64,000 bases of DNA, taken from the NCBI GenBank assembly GCA_949987565.1, contig OX465120.1, positions 7,888,587 through 7,952,586 of the forward strand. The letters are read 5' to 3'. Of the stretch, positions 46,001-56,355 are shown piece by piece. The position numbers were made by a program, and so were the translations under genes. This DNA comes from Luidia sarsii. Its lineage: Eukaryota; Echinodermata; Asteroidea; Paxillosida; Luidiidae. Within the stretch, counting starts at the first letter, position 1, and every line of letters starts with the position of its first letter. A model generated the notes under the pieces. The model did no database searches and was not told where the DNA came from. It saw only the letters and a list, made by a program, of their open reading frames with translations.

Positions 46001-49000
46001 ATTGACAAATGTCTCATATATAACCACTTTGTGCCGGGACCTCAGAGTCCGGAGCTACATTGGCTTGACTATGTGACGGGGCCCTCCAAATCCGGGAACC
46101 ACTATTGTCCACATTCTAAACAAAGACTCTTTTCAGCTTAGAACAAGGCAATACGAATCAGTACAAAGACCCTTTTTGACACAAGTTGCCATATGAATTG
46201 CAAGATTAGCAGCAGTAATTGTGCAATTGTGGGACTTTTACTGTGGAGGATCGAGGGATACCACGCTGCCGCTGAAAGCACACGGGGGACATTGTCTTTG
46301 CATGCCACACAGCCCAACGGTCATCAGTCTGGCATTGGAATTCTCCCCACATTCTTTACCGTAATCGGTTGTGGCCGACCAACTCGAAGATTTGACTGCC
46401 TGGAGTGGAGGCTGGAGTCTGTGGTCAGGGATTGTCAGCAGCGTACACTCACGCGCGCGCACACACACACGTCCGTTACGGTCCACTGACGATGCACAAA
46501 GGGCCCTTTTTCCGAACGGATTCTCTTGACAAAAGCCACAACGACTTCCGAATTGTGCCAGGTTTTACTCTCTTGTACCCATGGTAAACCCTTATCGATT
46601 TATTTCACAGAAATATATTGTTCCAATTGTTTTAGCGAGATTTGAAAATGATGCATTGTCCAAAAACCCCCGTATGGCGGTCATCGGCGCTGAAAAACAC
46701 CCCCGGCACAAAGTGGTTAACGGTGGTTAAACATTGGCTCATCTTAAGTTGGGCAGACAGATAAAGAAGCCTGCTTATTAACATTTATTTACATTTACTT
46801 TGAGAAAAGTGATACAATAAACATTGTTGATAATTGCTTTTCATTTATTGTTTGTATTTATTGCTTTTCATTTATTCATGTTTTCTGGCAATTGGCTGCT
46901 ATGGACCATGGCCAGACAGTTACATGGCCAGCCTATAGTAGCCTGCCTTTAAGTGCTCCTTGGTTACTTAGCACTGCTGAAACATGCGGCTCTGCACTCA
47001 CACGTATAACTACCATCAAAATGTGCAACTAATTATTGAGTTATGAGACACAATTTCAAGACACAATTTGAAGGTGCAACAACTTACTGGTGTTTGTCTG
47101 AGGTACACAGGAGCAAATCCAGCCTTCTTCCAAAACCTTCAACGAAGAAAGGCAAATAATGCATGAAGGAAATGATTAATGTTCCATTCAGAGGTGAATG
47201 AATTATCGACCCCTGTATGAATATACATGGAATTCAGGGTTCAACTTTGAGTAAGGACAATGAAATCGCATTAAACTAGAAATTGATGTCTGTTGGCAAA
47301 CAGAACATAACGCTTTTCCGCATCTGGTTCTCTAAAAAAAAAAAAAAAAAAAAAATTGACATCAACGGGATTTGAACCCGTAACCTCCATTCCTATTACT
47401 CAAAACACATGTGCATATTTTGTGCACAAAGTGTATGGGACATCATTATATTTTTCAAAAAATCATAATAATTCTGAACAATGGTCAATTGCTTCAAAAC
47501 TCAGGATTTAGAATGTCTAGCCCAATAGCTAAATGTCCACCAAATGCCAAGAAGATTGACCTTTGGCAAATATGTGTTTTAAAAACAGAGGGGGAGAGTT
47601 GGGGGGAGAGTTGGGGGGAGTTGGGGGGAGAGTTGGGGGGAGTTGGGGAAGAGTTGGGGGGAGAGTTGGGGGGAGTTGGGGAAGAGTTGGGGGGAGTTGG
47701 GGGGAGTTGGGGGGAGAGTTGGGGGGAGTTGGGGAAGAGTTGGGGGGAGAGTTGGGGGGAGTTGGGGAAGAGTTGGGGGGAGTTGGGGAGAGTTGGGGGG
47801 AGAGTTGGGGGAGAGTTGGGGGGGGAGTTGGGGGGAGTTGGGGGAGAGTTGGGGGAGAGTTGGGGGGAGTTGGGGAAGAGTTGGGGGAGAGTTGGGGGGA
47901 GAGTTGGGGGAGAGTTGGGGAAGAGTTGGGGGGAGAGTTGGGGGGAGTTGGGGGAGAGTTGGGGGGAGAGTTGGGGGAGAGTTGGGGGGAGAGTTGGGGG
48001 GAGTTGGGGGAGAGTTGGGGGGAGAGTTGGGGGAGAGTTGGGGGAGAGTTGGGGGGAGAGTTGGGGGGAGTTGGGGAAGAGTTGGGGGAGAGTTGGGGGG
48101 AGTTGGGGGAGAGTTGGGGAGAGTTGGGGGGAGAGTTGGGGGAGAGTTGGGGGAGAGTTGGGGGGAGAGTTGGGGGAGAGTTGGGGGAGAGTTGGGGGAG
48201 AGTTGGGGGGGAGTTGGGGGAGAGTTGGGGGAGAGTTGGGGGGAGAGTTGGGGGGAGTTGGGGGAGAGTTGGGGGGGAGTTGGGGGGAGAGTTGGGGGAG
48301 AGTTGGGGGAGAGTTGGGGGGAGAGTTGGGGGGAGAGTTGGGGGGAGTTGGGGGAGAGTTGGGGGGAGAGTTGGGGGGAGTTGGGGGAGAGTTGGGGGAG
48401 AGTTGGGGGAGAGTTGGGGGGAGAGTTGGGGGGAGAGTTGGGGGAGAGTTGGGGGAGAGTTGGGGGGAGAGTTGGGGGGAGAGTTGGGGGGAGAGTTGGG
48501 GGAGAGTTGGGGGGAGAGTTGGGGGGAGAGTTGGGGGGAGTTGGGGGAGAGTTGGGGGGAGAGTTGGGGGAGAGTTGGGGGAGAGTTGGGGGAGAGTTGG
48601 GGGAGAGTTGGGGGAGAGTTGGGGGGAGAGTTGGGGGAGAGTTGGGGGAGAGTTGGGGGAGAGTTGGGGGAGAGTTGGGGGGAGAGTTGGGGGAGAGTTG
48701 GGGGGAGAGTTGGGGGAGAGTTGGGGGAGAGTTGGGGGAGAGTTGGGGGGAGAGTTGGAGGAGAGTTGGGGAGTGTTGGGGGGAGTGTTGGGGGGAGAGT
48801 TGGGGGAGAGTTGGGGGAGACGTACGAACCTCTCTTCGCAAATGATGCGCGAACGATCTGCGAAGTCTCGTGTGTTCCGAGAAGTTTGTAAAATGATGGG
48901 AATAAACAAAACAGAACTACTGCCCTTCACCCTCAATCAGATGGGATGATTGAAAGGTTTAACTGGACTCTAGAGGCAATGCTGTCAATGTTTGTGGCAG

Positions 49001-52000
49001 ACAATCATCGAGATTGGGACCACTAGTACATTCCCTATGTCATGATGGCGTATCGTACGTCCGTACATGAAACTACAGGATGTACGCCCTGTGCAATGAT
49101 GTTGGGCAGAGATGTTCGTCTACCCGTTGACCTGTTAATGGAACGACCTTGCTGAACCAATCGATTATGCCGACGAATTGAAGGAGCAACTGGAGCGGAT
49201 GCATAAATACGCCCGTGAACATTTACGTATTGCTAGCGATAGACAAAAGAAAAACTATGACTTTAAGGCGGAGAGGGGAGGATTTCATACAGGCGATGTA
49301 GTCTGGCTGTACAATCCAGTAAAGAAGAAAGGATTGTTGCCTAAGTTACAGCGACCATACGTCGTTACAAAACATCTTCCAAAAGAGATTGTAGAACTGT
49401 CTGTCAACTGTGTCTTGTTTTCATTGATTCATTTTTTGTACTTTCCTGAAATAAAATAAAAATCAGCACGTTACCCACCCTTTTTTAAAATTAAGATTTC
49501 AGGAAGGTTCTATGAAGTTTCTTTTAAAAAGTTCTTTATACAAGTATGCACAGAAATAAACTTTCATACAAATTACAAAATGTGTAGGCCGACCACGTGA
49601 AAGACATTTCATTTTCGAAAAAGTTTGATACTGCCGGCAGTTGACGTACTCAGACTAACTTAATAAAAATATGCAGCGAAACTATAATACTATACAGGCC
49701 CCCTGTATATTTGTTTGCGTCGTATCCGTGAACGTAGAAAGGGATAAATCAATGTTTCAGCTCAGGCAATACAAAACATGTTTAGCGTCCTGCCGTTTGC
49801 GAAACAAGGAAGGAGGGAGGCCTTTTTTTCCCTAAAAAGCAAGCTGACACATTTAATCATCAAGATTGGTAGGCGAGACTAGGAGTAGGAGCGCTTCGCA
49901 GCTCCCATTTTGTGGCAATAACAAGTAATGTTTTCATGCCATCTAGGCAATCGTCAGTGGCGGTAGTGATTTTTGCAAATCAGTTTCTCTCTTTGTGCGG
50001 TACCAGTATGGAAAATTGGTTAGGGTGACCGGGCTGCACTATTTAGGGGGTGATTATTCCTCAAGTATGGAGAGCAGGGAGTCCAGGGTATAATCTGATT
50101 CCTTGAAAGAAACCAAAATCGACTGGGACGGGGGTTCTTTTGGGCATTTGGCCCGGGTGATAATTCCCGTCGGTTGTGGAAATATTCCAGAGTTCTTCAT
50201 TGCATGGGATGTGCCGCCATTGTTTGGCAACTGCTCTCCGGAAATCGCGTTGGGTAATCACCAGATTATGGGTGGGCTGACCACCATCTGGAGGTGTTTG
50301 CACTAGAGGTGTTTGTTAGTTCATATTAAGCTCCCACTCCGGAGTCCACACAGAGGGATTTTGCAATACCCAATGTTTTTCAGCTTCCAATATTTCCAAC
50401 AATAAAAGACGAAAACGTCTGAAAAAATCTGGAATATATAGGACACACGTTTCTTATGAGGTAATGTATAACAAGAAAAAAATGTTTTATTGGAAAATGG
50501 CTTGTCATGTATGTTTTAACTGTGCTGTGAGCTGACACAGCACTACCTTGACAAGGACCGAGTTACAACCGCAAGCTCTGAGCGTGGAACAAGGATAGGG
50601 CTACTATTAAAGCCCTGTCTGTGCTCACAAAGACAGGATTGATCTTTGGTTGATAGGGGGGGGGGAGGTTCGGTTAACTGAAGTTTCAATTCCCGCTCAA
50701 CAAACGGCAATATTGCCCATGTGACCAGCCCCCCCCCCCCAAGAAAAAAACAACCATGGAAGAAGGGTGGCAATATTATCCATTCGGATATTCGAGATAA
50801 TTCGTTTCGAATAGTTTCATTAGTTTCTGATTGTTTAAAAGACTGTAATCCCCAATGTCAGCTGGACAGGAAATGAAGATCACTGTGATTCAAGAGCATT
50901 TTACACCGGAGAGCTTGCTATTAATATTTTTAAGGGAGGCTGGCTAAGTTTCGCAGGAACAAGACTTTTTGAAGGCTTCTTTCTGGAACTTCAATTAAAT
51001 AAAATGCTCACAAACAGACAACCTTGTTGGTCTGCAGAACACAGCAATTCTTGAAAGCAAACTTAGTGAAATGGCCCCAGCTACAGGACATTTTATCATT
51101 AATTGATCAAATGCTTTATTCTCAGAATTCAGTCTAGTATTTAGGGAGTAAGTCACGGGTTGACTCATAAGATTCATAATTTGGTTGTGAAATGTGTGAC
51201 ACAACAACAAATCACAGCACAATCGAAACACAAATGTACGAGACTATACATGTTATGCACACACTGGGTGGGCTTCTATGTAATGCTTGTGGGTGCTTAC
51301 CACACAAAATGCCATCAGCAATTCTGTGTCAACAAGGGTTCCTGCTCTTATGCAAACAGCCAATCAGCTGCATTGGTTGCAACTTTATAATGAATATTCA
51401 TTATAAGCTGCCAGTGCCGTAGGCAGAGTGCTGAACTGTGCACGTATGTACTTCACAGTATGTCTTTGCACTTGTTTTTCCTGGAAGACATGTGCATAAC
51501 TTTCTTGTGTATGATAGTTGGACCTTTTTGTAACAATGTGGAATTGTCACGCTGTGTAAGCATGGCTCGGTGAAGCTGTCAATCTAGTTGATCAATTTTT
51601 TTTTGGCAAATGGGGACAAGAAAAACTGAAGTATCTCTTCCATGCATAACTGCCTAGAAGTGGTGCTTGGAGTGTAAGGTAGTATTTTTTAGCAGCTTTC
51701 ATTATCTGCAGACATGTGTAGAATTTGAGGAAAGCATGCTGGCTAAATTTACTTTACAACATTTTTGAAAAACACAGTTTTGCCAAAAAGGATCCACAGA
51801 CCAATGAGGATATGTGTCAGCCAATCACAGGAGAGAATTTTGGCCAATGAGAGAGCTGTAGTGACAAAACCTTTAACCGATAGTACCCTGTATGGGAGGG
51901 CTGGCATTAAGCAATGCATGTAAAAAGTTTTCAGTTTGTCACAGCCTTTGTACATGTATGGGTTACAATCAGGCTATGTGCCAACTTTAAAATATCTAAT

Positions 52001-55000
52001 TACCTGCCTCCACCTTGTAATATGTACTTTATGAGAAGTGAATTTTTGAATCGAGCATGTACTTGTATCATCACCAGTTATTGGTTTTGGTTTCTTGGAT
52101 GTGCACCAAGAGCCATCTTCCTTTCAAGGGTTCAGTTGGGGAATTGTATCCTGTATAGACTTGGAAGACATTTGCGCTTTTGAAGTAGTTTTGGGCGGGA
52201 ATTTGACAGACATGGTGGGAAATAAATAAAAAAACTTAGCTCCTATAATGGCCAATAAAGTTATTTGTCCATTTACAGCTGCTCTGGCATACAATAGAGG
52301 CATTGGGACAGTTACTTCAATGTTTTGTGTCAGGCACTCGAATGGCTCCCTGGACGTTCACCATGGGCCATTCCTCCCGTAACTTCAATGGGGGAACATC
52401 AGGTGCCTGCACAGCTAATAGTTAAGCTTCGGTGTTTTTCATTTCAGAGTTCTTAATCGATGTTAACATGACTGTTGGCTTTTACAGGTTTTAGGGTCTA
52501 GTGTGCCCAATTGTTATTCAGCATTTAAGTGCAGAGCCAGGGTGGTATAATTATTGCATTAACGTGTTCTGGGTCGCATGTTTAGAGTTGTACAGTGGTG
52601 GGCCAGGTGTGGCCTAACCTGGATGGACTGGTGTGCCATGTTAACGGTGGGCCTGGTGCGCCCTGATTACACGTACACATGTATGATGGTCTGGTGAGCC
52701 ATACTTGCAGCAGGGTCTGGTGTGCCCTGAATGTTTACATGGTCTACTTGGCCATGTGTATGGTACTATGGTTGGCCTGGTGTGCCCTATTTCATGGTTG
52801 GGACTGGTGTGCCCTGAATGTTTCCATGGTCTACGTACATGGCCATGTGTATGGTGGGCCTGGTGTGCCCTATTTCATGGTTGGGTCTGGTGCGCCCGAT
52901 GAAATGCAATTTGTTGCCAGTTTGCCCACAAAGTTCTGGTATCTGGCAAGATACAGCAAATTTGGAAAATAAAACAAAGCTGTGGCAGAAAGACAAACAA
53001 AGCAAAGTGTGTGCTTGGTGATTTATTTCAGTCTCAGAAAAATGCTGTAATATTACTGTCATTTTACTTTGGGGCAAAAGCCAGACATTACAACCTTAGT
53101 TGCTTATAGCATAAGATGAAGTCTATCATGCCTTAGATAGTAGATACGCTGCACTTTTAACCTTGCTCTTGGTATTGTTTAGATTCATGATGATTTCCGC
53201 TTAGGGCATGATTAGGGCATTATCAGGGTTTTTCTTGAGTGGCCAGTAAATTTCCAAGCCAAAACATTGCTGGCCCGGATGGTGTACAATGTACATTTAC
53301 ATGCATAGGTATTTCTATGTGTTAAGGTTAAAAACTCCACAAACTTGATTGCACTACATGATCACTATAGAGTAGGTGGGAAAAATAACTAAATAAATTG
53401 CATATAAACTTGACACTGAATATAAAATATCATGTTTGTTGCATGTATCATCATTTTCTATCAACTTTCAAAATATGACCGATTTAAAGTGGGAAGGATG
53501 ATCACCCTCTGAATAAAACAAAACCCATTTGAACCCAAGTTACCTTGCAGTGGTGGAAAAAGCAAGGACAGCCTGCAGTAGGATGATTGACAGCTCTATT
53601 GTTAAAAATGTGATACAATGTTTAAAGGCGGCTCATGTGTTGACATCTTTCCCAAAATCTGGCGTTGTTTTTAGAATAGGACTACTTGGGACATGCGGGA
53701 GAGTTGTTCAACTAAGCCTTCATTGGGCCTATGAGATAATATTGATAATAAATTTCCTTTAAAATGGCAAAGTATAGAACTTTCTTTTGCTTATGGTACA
53801 TCACGGATTCAGTTTCTGCCAACCGCCGGCTTGCAAACTATGGTTGGCCGTTATGCTACATTCAAAAGACAATTATTTTTTCAATGTGTATAACTATGAA
53901 ACAAAAAGCTAGACGACCATAAAAATATTCAGCGATCTTCACAAATCATACCCAACACAAAATGCAGATTGTTGAATTTATTTTTGGCTACAATTGATGT
54001 CAGTTGTCCATTATTGAAGCTGAAGCCCGCCGCATACCAAATGTACTTCCATGGCTGCAAACGAAAGAAAGGTCTAAAATCTTTTGCGGACGTGTCATAA
54101 ATCACAAGAGGCAATCACCCAATCAATTTTTTTACGAGTGGTATGGCCATCGTTAGCGTACGGGTTTTTTTTGTACATTTTTAAGCCTTAGGTCACAAAT
54201 TGTTTTGCTTTCTTTGCAGATCACAAAGCACTACACATTGGCAAGGACCTGAGTTTCAACCGCAAGCTCTGAGCATGGAGCGAGGATAGGACTCCTAAAG
54301 CCCTGGCGGTGCTCACAAAGGCAGATTTAAAAGCAACTGCCGGTGCTCTGGATTGATCTTGGGTTGAAGGAGGGGGGGAGGGGGGTTCGGTTAACTAAAG
54401 TTTCAATCCCCGCTCCACAAATGGCAATTGCCCATATGACCATGCCCCCAAGAAAAAACAACAATAGTATCGATGTGGCCATCGTTGGCGTACAGGGTTT
54501 TTTCGTACATGTTTAGGCCTTAGGTTGCAAATTGTTGTGCTTTCTTATCAGATCATTCGTGCATCGTTCGTGAAGAGAGGTTCGTATGTTGGACTTGTAA
54601 ACCCTGTTTCTCCCTCGGTTTATAGCCGCTGGTCTTCGCGAGTCTTCGCGTAGGAGACGACTCCCCGGACCGGTAATTATTTTCTCCTTGGACCTATGGC
54701 CGCTGAATTCGCGAATCGCTGGTTCTCTTCGCGAAGAAAATTACTCCCCGGACTGGTAAGTATAAGAAATTGCGGACGTTTTCGCGAAGAATCATTCGCA
54801 CCAAATTAGTCGCGAATATTGACAATAATTTCGATCAGTACGGTACTTGGAGTTTGGAAGAATAAGTTGACACTAGCGGGAAAAGATTTCAAGTATATTA
54901 AGCGAACAGCTACAGATACCGCGTCAGCGTCAAGTATCAGACAACAGCTGTGACCTCATCTTATATTTATGAGTGACCTTTAACCCTATTTTCTAAAAAA

Positions 55001-55600
55001 AACATGAATTGGAATTTGGGAAAACAATTCATTTGTAATTTTACCACTTCTTTTGTACTAGATCAACATCATCAACAATGGCCAACCTTTATCATAAGTC
55101 TAACATGATTTATTAAATGAAGTCAACAGCTTTTTTGCTGAAGTGTGTGCAAGTCAAAATGTTTAAAATGAATTCAAACCAATGGGTATTACATACTTGA
55201 GTAGTTGTGATGTGATGCCAAAAGACACACCCAGGTAGTCCAACTTCTCTGCAGGACGCTCATTCAGCTTAGACAGCAAAGGTGGAAGGTTTTTTCTTGG
55301 ACCAATAACTTCCTTGATCAAATCAACCTCCTACCAAAACAATGCAATGGTGAGACAAACAGTTAGATATACCGCATAAGGGAAATGAAATACAAAGCTG
55401 AACATCACACAGTGCATAAACGATTGACATGTTTGTCTGCCAGGCAATAATTACACACTTACACTTAATAACATTCCTACCTCACTGTGTACAGTATGCA
55501 TCTCTGTTGCAACCTCTTCTGTGATGTGTTCTCCAAGGCTGGGATACTGGCCTCCATAGTACCTTTGAAGAAGCCTCACAGCCCTAGATCCATACCCCAT
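30988..55600 (-). CDS. NAT10: NAT10, RNA cytidine acetyltransferase, 3' part of the gene
   Basis: Eight minus-strand exons with GT-AG borders encode the C-terminal third of NAT10 (Kre33 in yeast, about 1,025 residues in human). This nucleolar ATP-dependent enzyme makes N4-acetylcytidine in 18S rRNA and, with THUMPD1, in tRNA. The first exon seen opens [15 protein letters not shown], the acetyl-CoA-binding loop of the GNAT domain. Later exons carry [89 protein letters not shown], then EEAAKEIQ and a Lys-rich nucleolar-type tail. Helicase and N-terminal exons should lie right of the window; none was recognised in 55601-64000. Between the exons ending at 45858 and starting at 40931 about 40-45 residues of the family are not found, although the phases still join. 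The last intron is almost entirely a 25-bp satellite. Confidence 0.93.
31190..39800. repeat. 25-bp satellite array, about 340 copies, in the last NAT10 intron
   Basis: Head-to-tail unit of 25 bp, GATGAAGTGTCAGAAAGCAA plus TACAA or TACTA. The first 0.7 kb (about 31270-31915) is a sub-array with GATAGCGTGTCAGACAGCAA instead. A 29-bp variant with TACTACATGTAGATGAAG recurs about ten times (31985, then 35765-38770). Rare variants recur 1,700-1,725 bp apart (32551/34276, 32726/34451, 32856/34581), showing higher-order duplication. The array starts about 90 bp after the last exon and stops about 60 bp before the next. Long open frames in it are repeat artefacts; 25 is not a multiple of 3. Confidence 0.98.
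39864..40018 (-). CDS. NAT10: NAT10 exon ([15 protein letters not shown]...)
   Basis: Donor GTGAGT below 39864, acceptor AATGGTAG above 40018. Reads [33 protein letters not shown], matching NAT10's EAAKE...YxIRGxxEEW segment. 51 codons plus two bases. Confidence 0.93.
40404..40628 (-). CDS. NAT10: NAT10 exon ([14 protein letters not shown]...)
   Basis: Exactly 75 codons, phase 0 at both ends; donor GTGAGT, acceptor GATTTCAAG. Contains [18 protein letters not shown] and [14 protein letters not shown], strongly conserved in NAT10. Confidence 0.95.
40762..40931 (-). CDS. NAT10: NAT10 exon ([17 protein letters not shown]...)
   Basis: Donor GTAAGT, acceptor CTTAACAG. Two bases complete a split codon, then [19 protein letters not shown] and [16 protein letters not shown], a hallmark of NAT10/Kre33. 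Confidence 0.95.
41038..41142. repeat. inverted pair of Penelope terminal motifs
   Basis: CTCAAAAGTTAGAGGGCCTGAC ... AACAGGACCTTTCTCAAAG faces CCTTTGATCCTGCTAGGATC ... GTCAGGCCCTCTATCTTTTGAG. The arms are about 45 bp with a few differences. Shorter cousin of 62408-62599. Confidence 0.75.
41143..42398. other. NAT10 intron, unassigned
   Basis: Includes GGGTTCTCCCCAGGATTTAAAAAC near 41788, which looks like an interspersed-repeat edge, but I cannot name it. I searched here for the missing NAT10 segment and found none. Confidence 0.4.
42399..43803. mobile_element. nested MITEs inside a piggyBac-type frame
   Basis: Left end TTTAAACATTTCATGCCGGGCC and right end GAGGTGAAGTGGTTAA resemble the piggyBac-type termini at 21967. 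Inside, 43440-43790 is an inverted relative of 20085-20440 (GCGCAGCTACACAATAAG, GCAATACTTACGAC on the reverse strand). No coding. Confidence 0.5.
43804..45154. other. NAT10 intron, unassigned
   Basis: AT-rich, no domain, exon or repeat recognised on either strand. Confidence 0.4.
45155..45380 (-). mobile_element. S1 SINE, long copy
   Basis: Tail (TGGCAAAGAAAACTTTGACTGG on plus), reversed box-B region, ACCATCTGAGCTATCCAGCCC (A box reversed) and leader TGAATAGTCAACTATTC, then GGTGAGCTACCAGGGG and ATTAACAGCTTTATATCTCC, shared in part with 24140-24190. Shows the full extent of the family. Confidence 0.75.
45858..45960 (-). CDS. NAT10: NAT10 exon ([13 protein letters not shown]...)
   Basis: Acceptor TACTGTAG, donor GTATGT. 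34 codons plus one base: [18 protein letters not shown] and SWLMSFCQ, matching human [13 protein letters not shown]. The family normally continues with a long conserved RRRFL-type segment that is not in this exon. Confidence 0.93.
46019..46720. mobile_element. piggyBac-type MITE, near-full copy
   Basis: TAACCACTTTGTGCCGGGACC ... GGCACAAAGTGGTTAA, collinear with 21967-22680 throughout (shared AAACAAAGACTCTTTTCAGC, GCAGCAGTAATTGTGC, GGCCGACCAACTCGAAGA words). No coding. Confidence 0.8.
47088..47136 (-). CDS. NAT10: NAT10 micro-exon ([16 protein letters not shown])
   Basis: 49 bp: one base completes Lys from the exon at 55197, then exactly [16 protein letters not shown] before donor GTAAGT. Acceptor CGTTGAAG. 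Nearly the same residues as human NAT10. Confidence 0.95.
47275..47587 (-). mobile_element. tRNA-like element S2, third copy
   Basis: Collinear with 3729-4050, including the B box (GGTTCAAATCC) and TTGACCTTTGGCAAAT; it breaks off at TTTTAAAAACA where the G-rich minisatellite starts. Confidence 0.65.
47588..48822. repeat. G-rich minisatellite, GAGTTGGGGG units
   Basis: About 1.2 kb of GAGTTGGGG(G)(G) and GAGAGTTGGGG(G)(G) units of 9-14 bp, plus-strand G-rich. Because no unit contains a stop, both strands stay open for over 400 codons in several frames; this is not a gene. Runs of four to seven G every 6-10 bases could form G-quadruplexes. It lies in a NAT10 intron. Confidence 0.97.
48823..49460 (+). 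pseudogene. Gypsy integrase C-terminal fragment
   Basis: Frames change, but in order: [12 protein letters not shown] near 48865-48900, [15 protein letters not shown] near 48917-48961 (integrase catalytic Glu region), an in-frame stop near 49023, [15 protein letters not shown] and [13 protein letters not shown] near 49045-49140, then [24 protein letters not shown] and [10 protein letters not shown] near 49247-49370 (GPY/F-type module). No LTR recognised. Confidence 0.85.
49461..50519. other. NAT10 intron with unknown frames
   Basis: GCTTCGCAGCTCCCATTTTGTGG near 49893 recurs at 20087. 50061-50306 is open on both strands; the minus reading ([16 protein letters not shown]) has no family I recognise. 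Confidence 0.4.
50520..50765. repeat. interspersed repeat R1
   Basis: Shares CAACCGCAAGCTCTGAGC, AAAGCCCTG, GTGCTCACAAAG, TTCGGTTAACT and CCAAGAAAAAACAAC-type words in the same order with 54220-54445. Includes poly-G and poly-C runs that face each other. No coding. Confidence 0.7.
50766..52559. other. NAT10 intron, unassigned
   Basis: No exon or repeat family recognised on either strand. Confidence 0.4.
52560..53060 (+). repeat. GGTCTGGTGTGCC repeat family, short copy
   Basis: Several irregular copies of GGCCTGGTGTGCCCT/GGTCTGGTGCGCC, then a conserved 3' part (GCCAGTTTGCCCACAAAG, GAGCTGTGGCA-like) that also follows the tandem array at 59424-59590. Confidence 0.65.
54143..54553. repeat. R1 copy flanked by an 80-bp direct repeat
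   Basis: 54220-54445 is the second R1 copy. GGCCATCGTTAGCGTACGGG ... GGTCACAAATTGTTTTGC (54145-54225) is repeated with changes at 54478-54550, so R1 is bracketed by related sequence. Confidence 0.6.
54554..54800. repeat. TTCGCGAA-rich segment
   Basis: TTCGCGAAG or CTTCGCG occurs repeatedly, and ACTCCCCGGACCGGTAATTAT / ACTCCCCGGACTGGTAAGTAT is a direct repeat about 100 bp apart. The start (CGTTCGTGAAGAGAGGTTCGTA) is an inverted match to 48825-48865. Confidence 0.55.
55197..55330 (-). CDS. NAT10: NAT10 exon ([17 protein letters not shown]...)
   Basis: Acceptor TTTGGTAG, donor GTATGT. 44 codons plus two bases: [19 protein letters not shown] and [17 protein letters not shown], typical of the NAT10 GNAT domain. 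Confidence 0.95.
55481..55600 (-). CDS. NAT10: NAT10 exon ([15 protein letters not shown]...)
   Basis: Acceptor AATTATCCAG, donor GTAGGA. Exactly 40 codons, phase 0 at both ends. MGYGSRA is part of the acetyl-CoA pyrophosphate-binding loop. This is the most 5' exon in the window; the Met is internal, not a start. Confidence 0.95.
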
Positions 55601-56106
55601 CTGGATAATTACCGGGTACATCAACAACAATGTCATCAATTAACAATATATGACATTTTATCACTAAATGATCAAATACAGTTGTACTTTATTCTCAGGA
55701 TTTGGCAGCTACAGTGTCACAGGCTCAATGAATTTCAGATCAATCCAGTTACTCTTTCCTCCTTCCATACATAATGACATGTATTGAGTGGCATGGGTCA
55801 TATTTTGCACAATGTTGCAACTCACTGTGGTCAGTACAGGATCCTGCGCTTGTGTTGGGCAGTCAAACTGCTAACAGCTGATTGGTCTAGGGTATCTTTT
55901 TATGAATATTTATTAGTAAGGTCACTAAGGCGGAACCATTTACCCAGTGTTGGGAATTTTTTGAATTTTTGGAAAATGTATTTTTACAGTTTCCACAGAA
56001 GTATGCTGTGCAAAACCTGGTCGTATGAAATTTGGACAGAAGATTGCTGTATTATTAATTGGTTTGCGGTGACACCATGTGTATCATCTCTTTTGAGACT
56101 GAGTGT
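55601..56106. other. NAT10 intron, unassigned
   Basis: No coding or repeat family recognised. The HDE-like AAAAGAGATG (minus strand, near 56089-56098) belongs with the next feature. Confidence 0.4.
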
Positions 56107-56122
56107 GGCTCTTAAAAGAGCC
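56107..56122 (-). terminator. histone-type 3' stem-loop
   Basis: The minus strand reads GGCTCTTTTAAGAGCC: a 6-bp stem GGCTCT/AGAGCC with loop TTTA, the animal replication-dependent histone 3'-end consensus. It is followed by ACAC and, after about ten bases, CTCAAAAGAGATGAT, purine-rich like the histone downstream element that pairs with U7 snRNA. No histone coding sequence lies upstream; on that strand 56123-56355 is non-coding and the truncated piggyBac transposase precedes it. Confidence 0.65.
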
Positions 56123-56355
56123 GGTGACTCAACGTTTTGAGCAGTGTGTACTCTGCTCGTCGTCAGGAGACTGCTGGATTCCAACTATCATCAGGGGTTT
56201 TGTAGGGCTTGGAGGAGCGGTGAAGAGTGGAGAAACCTTCCCGCCAAAAGTTGTGGTTGTGACTGTTGAAGTGTGGAGGATCTTTCCCGCCCAGCCAGAC
56301 TACTGAAGCACGACGTGAGGTGGGAAATCACTGGGCCGTGTCAGTAGAGGGCTGG

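Noticed and set aside
47411..48949. Very long open frames on both strands, reading Gly/Glu/Ser/Trp-rich on plus and Pro/Ser/Leu-rich on minus
   Set aside because: They are created by the stop-free GAGTTGGGG minisatellite; several frames on both strands are open at once and the flanks are element fragments.
50061..50306. Overlapping open frames on both strands
   Set aside because: Short, no recognisable family and no splice context; listed only as unassigned intron.
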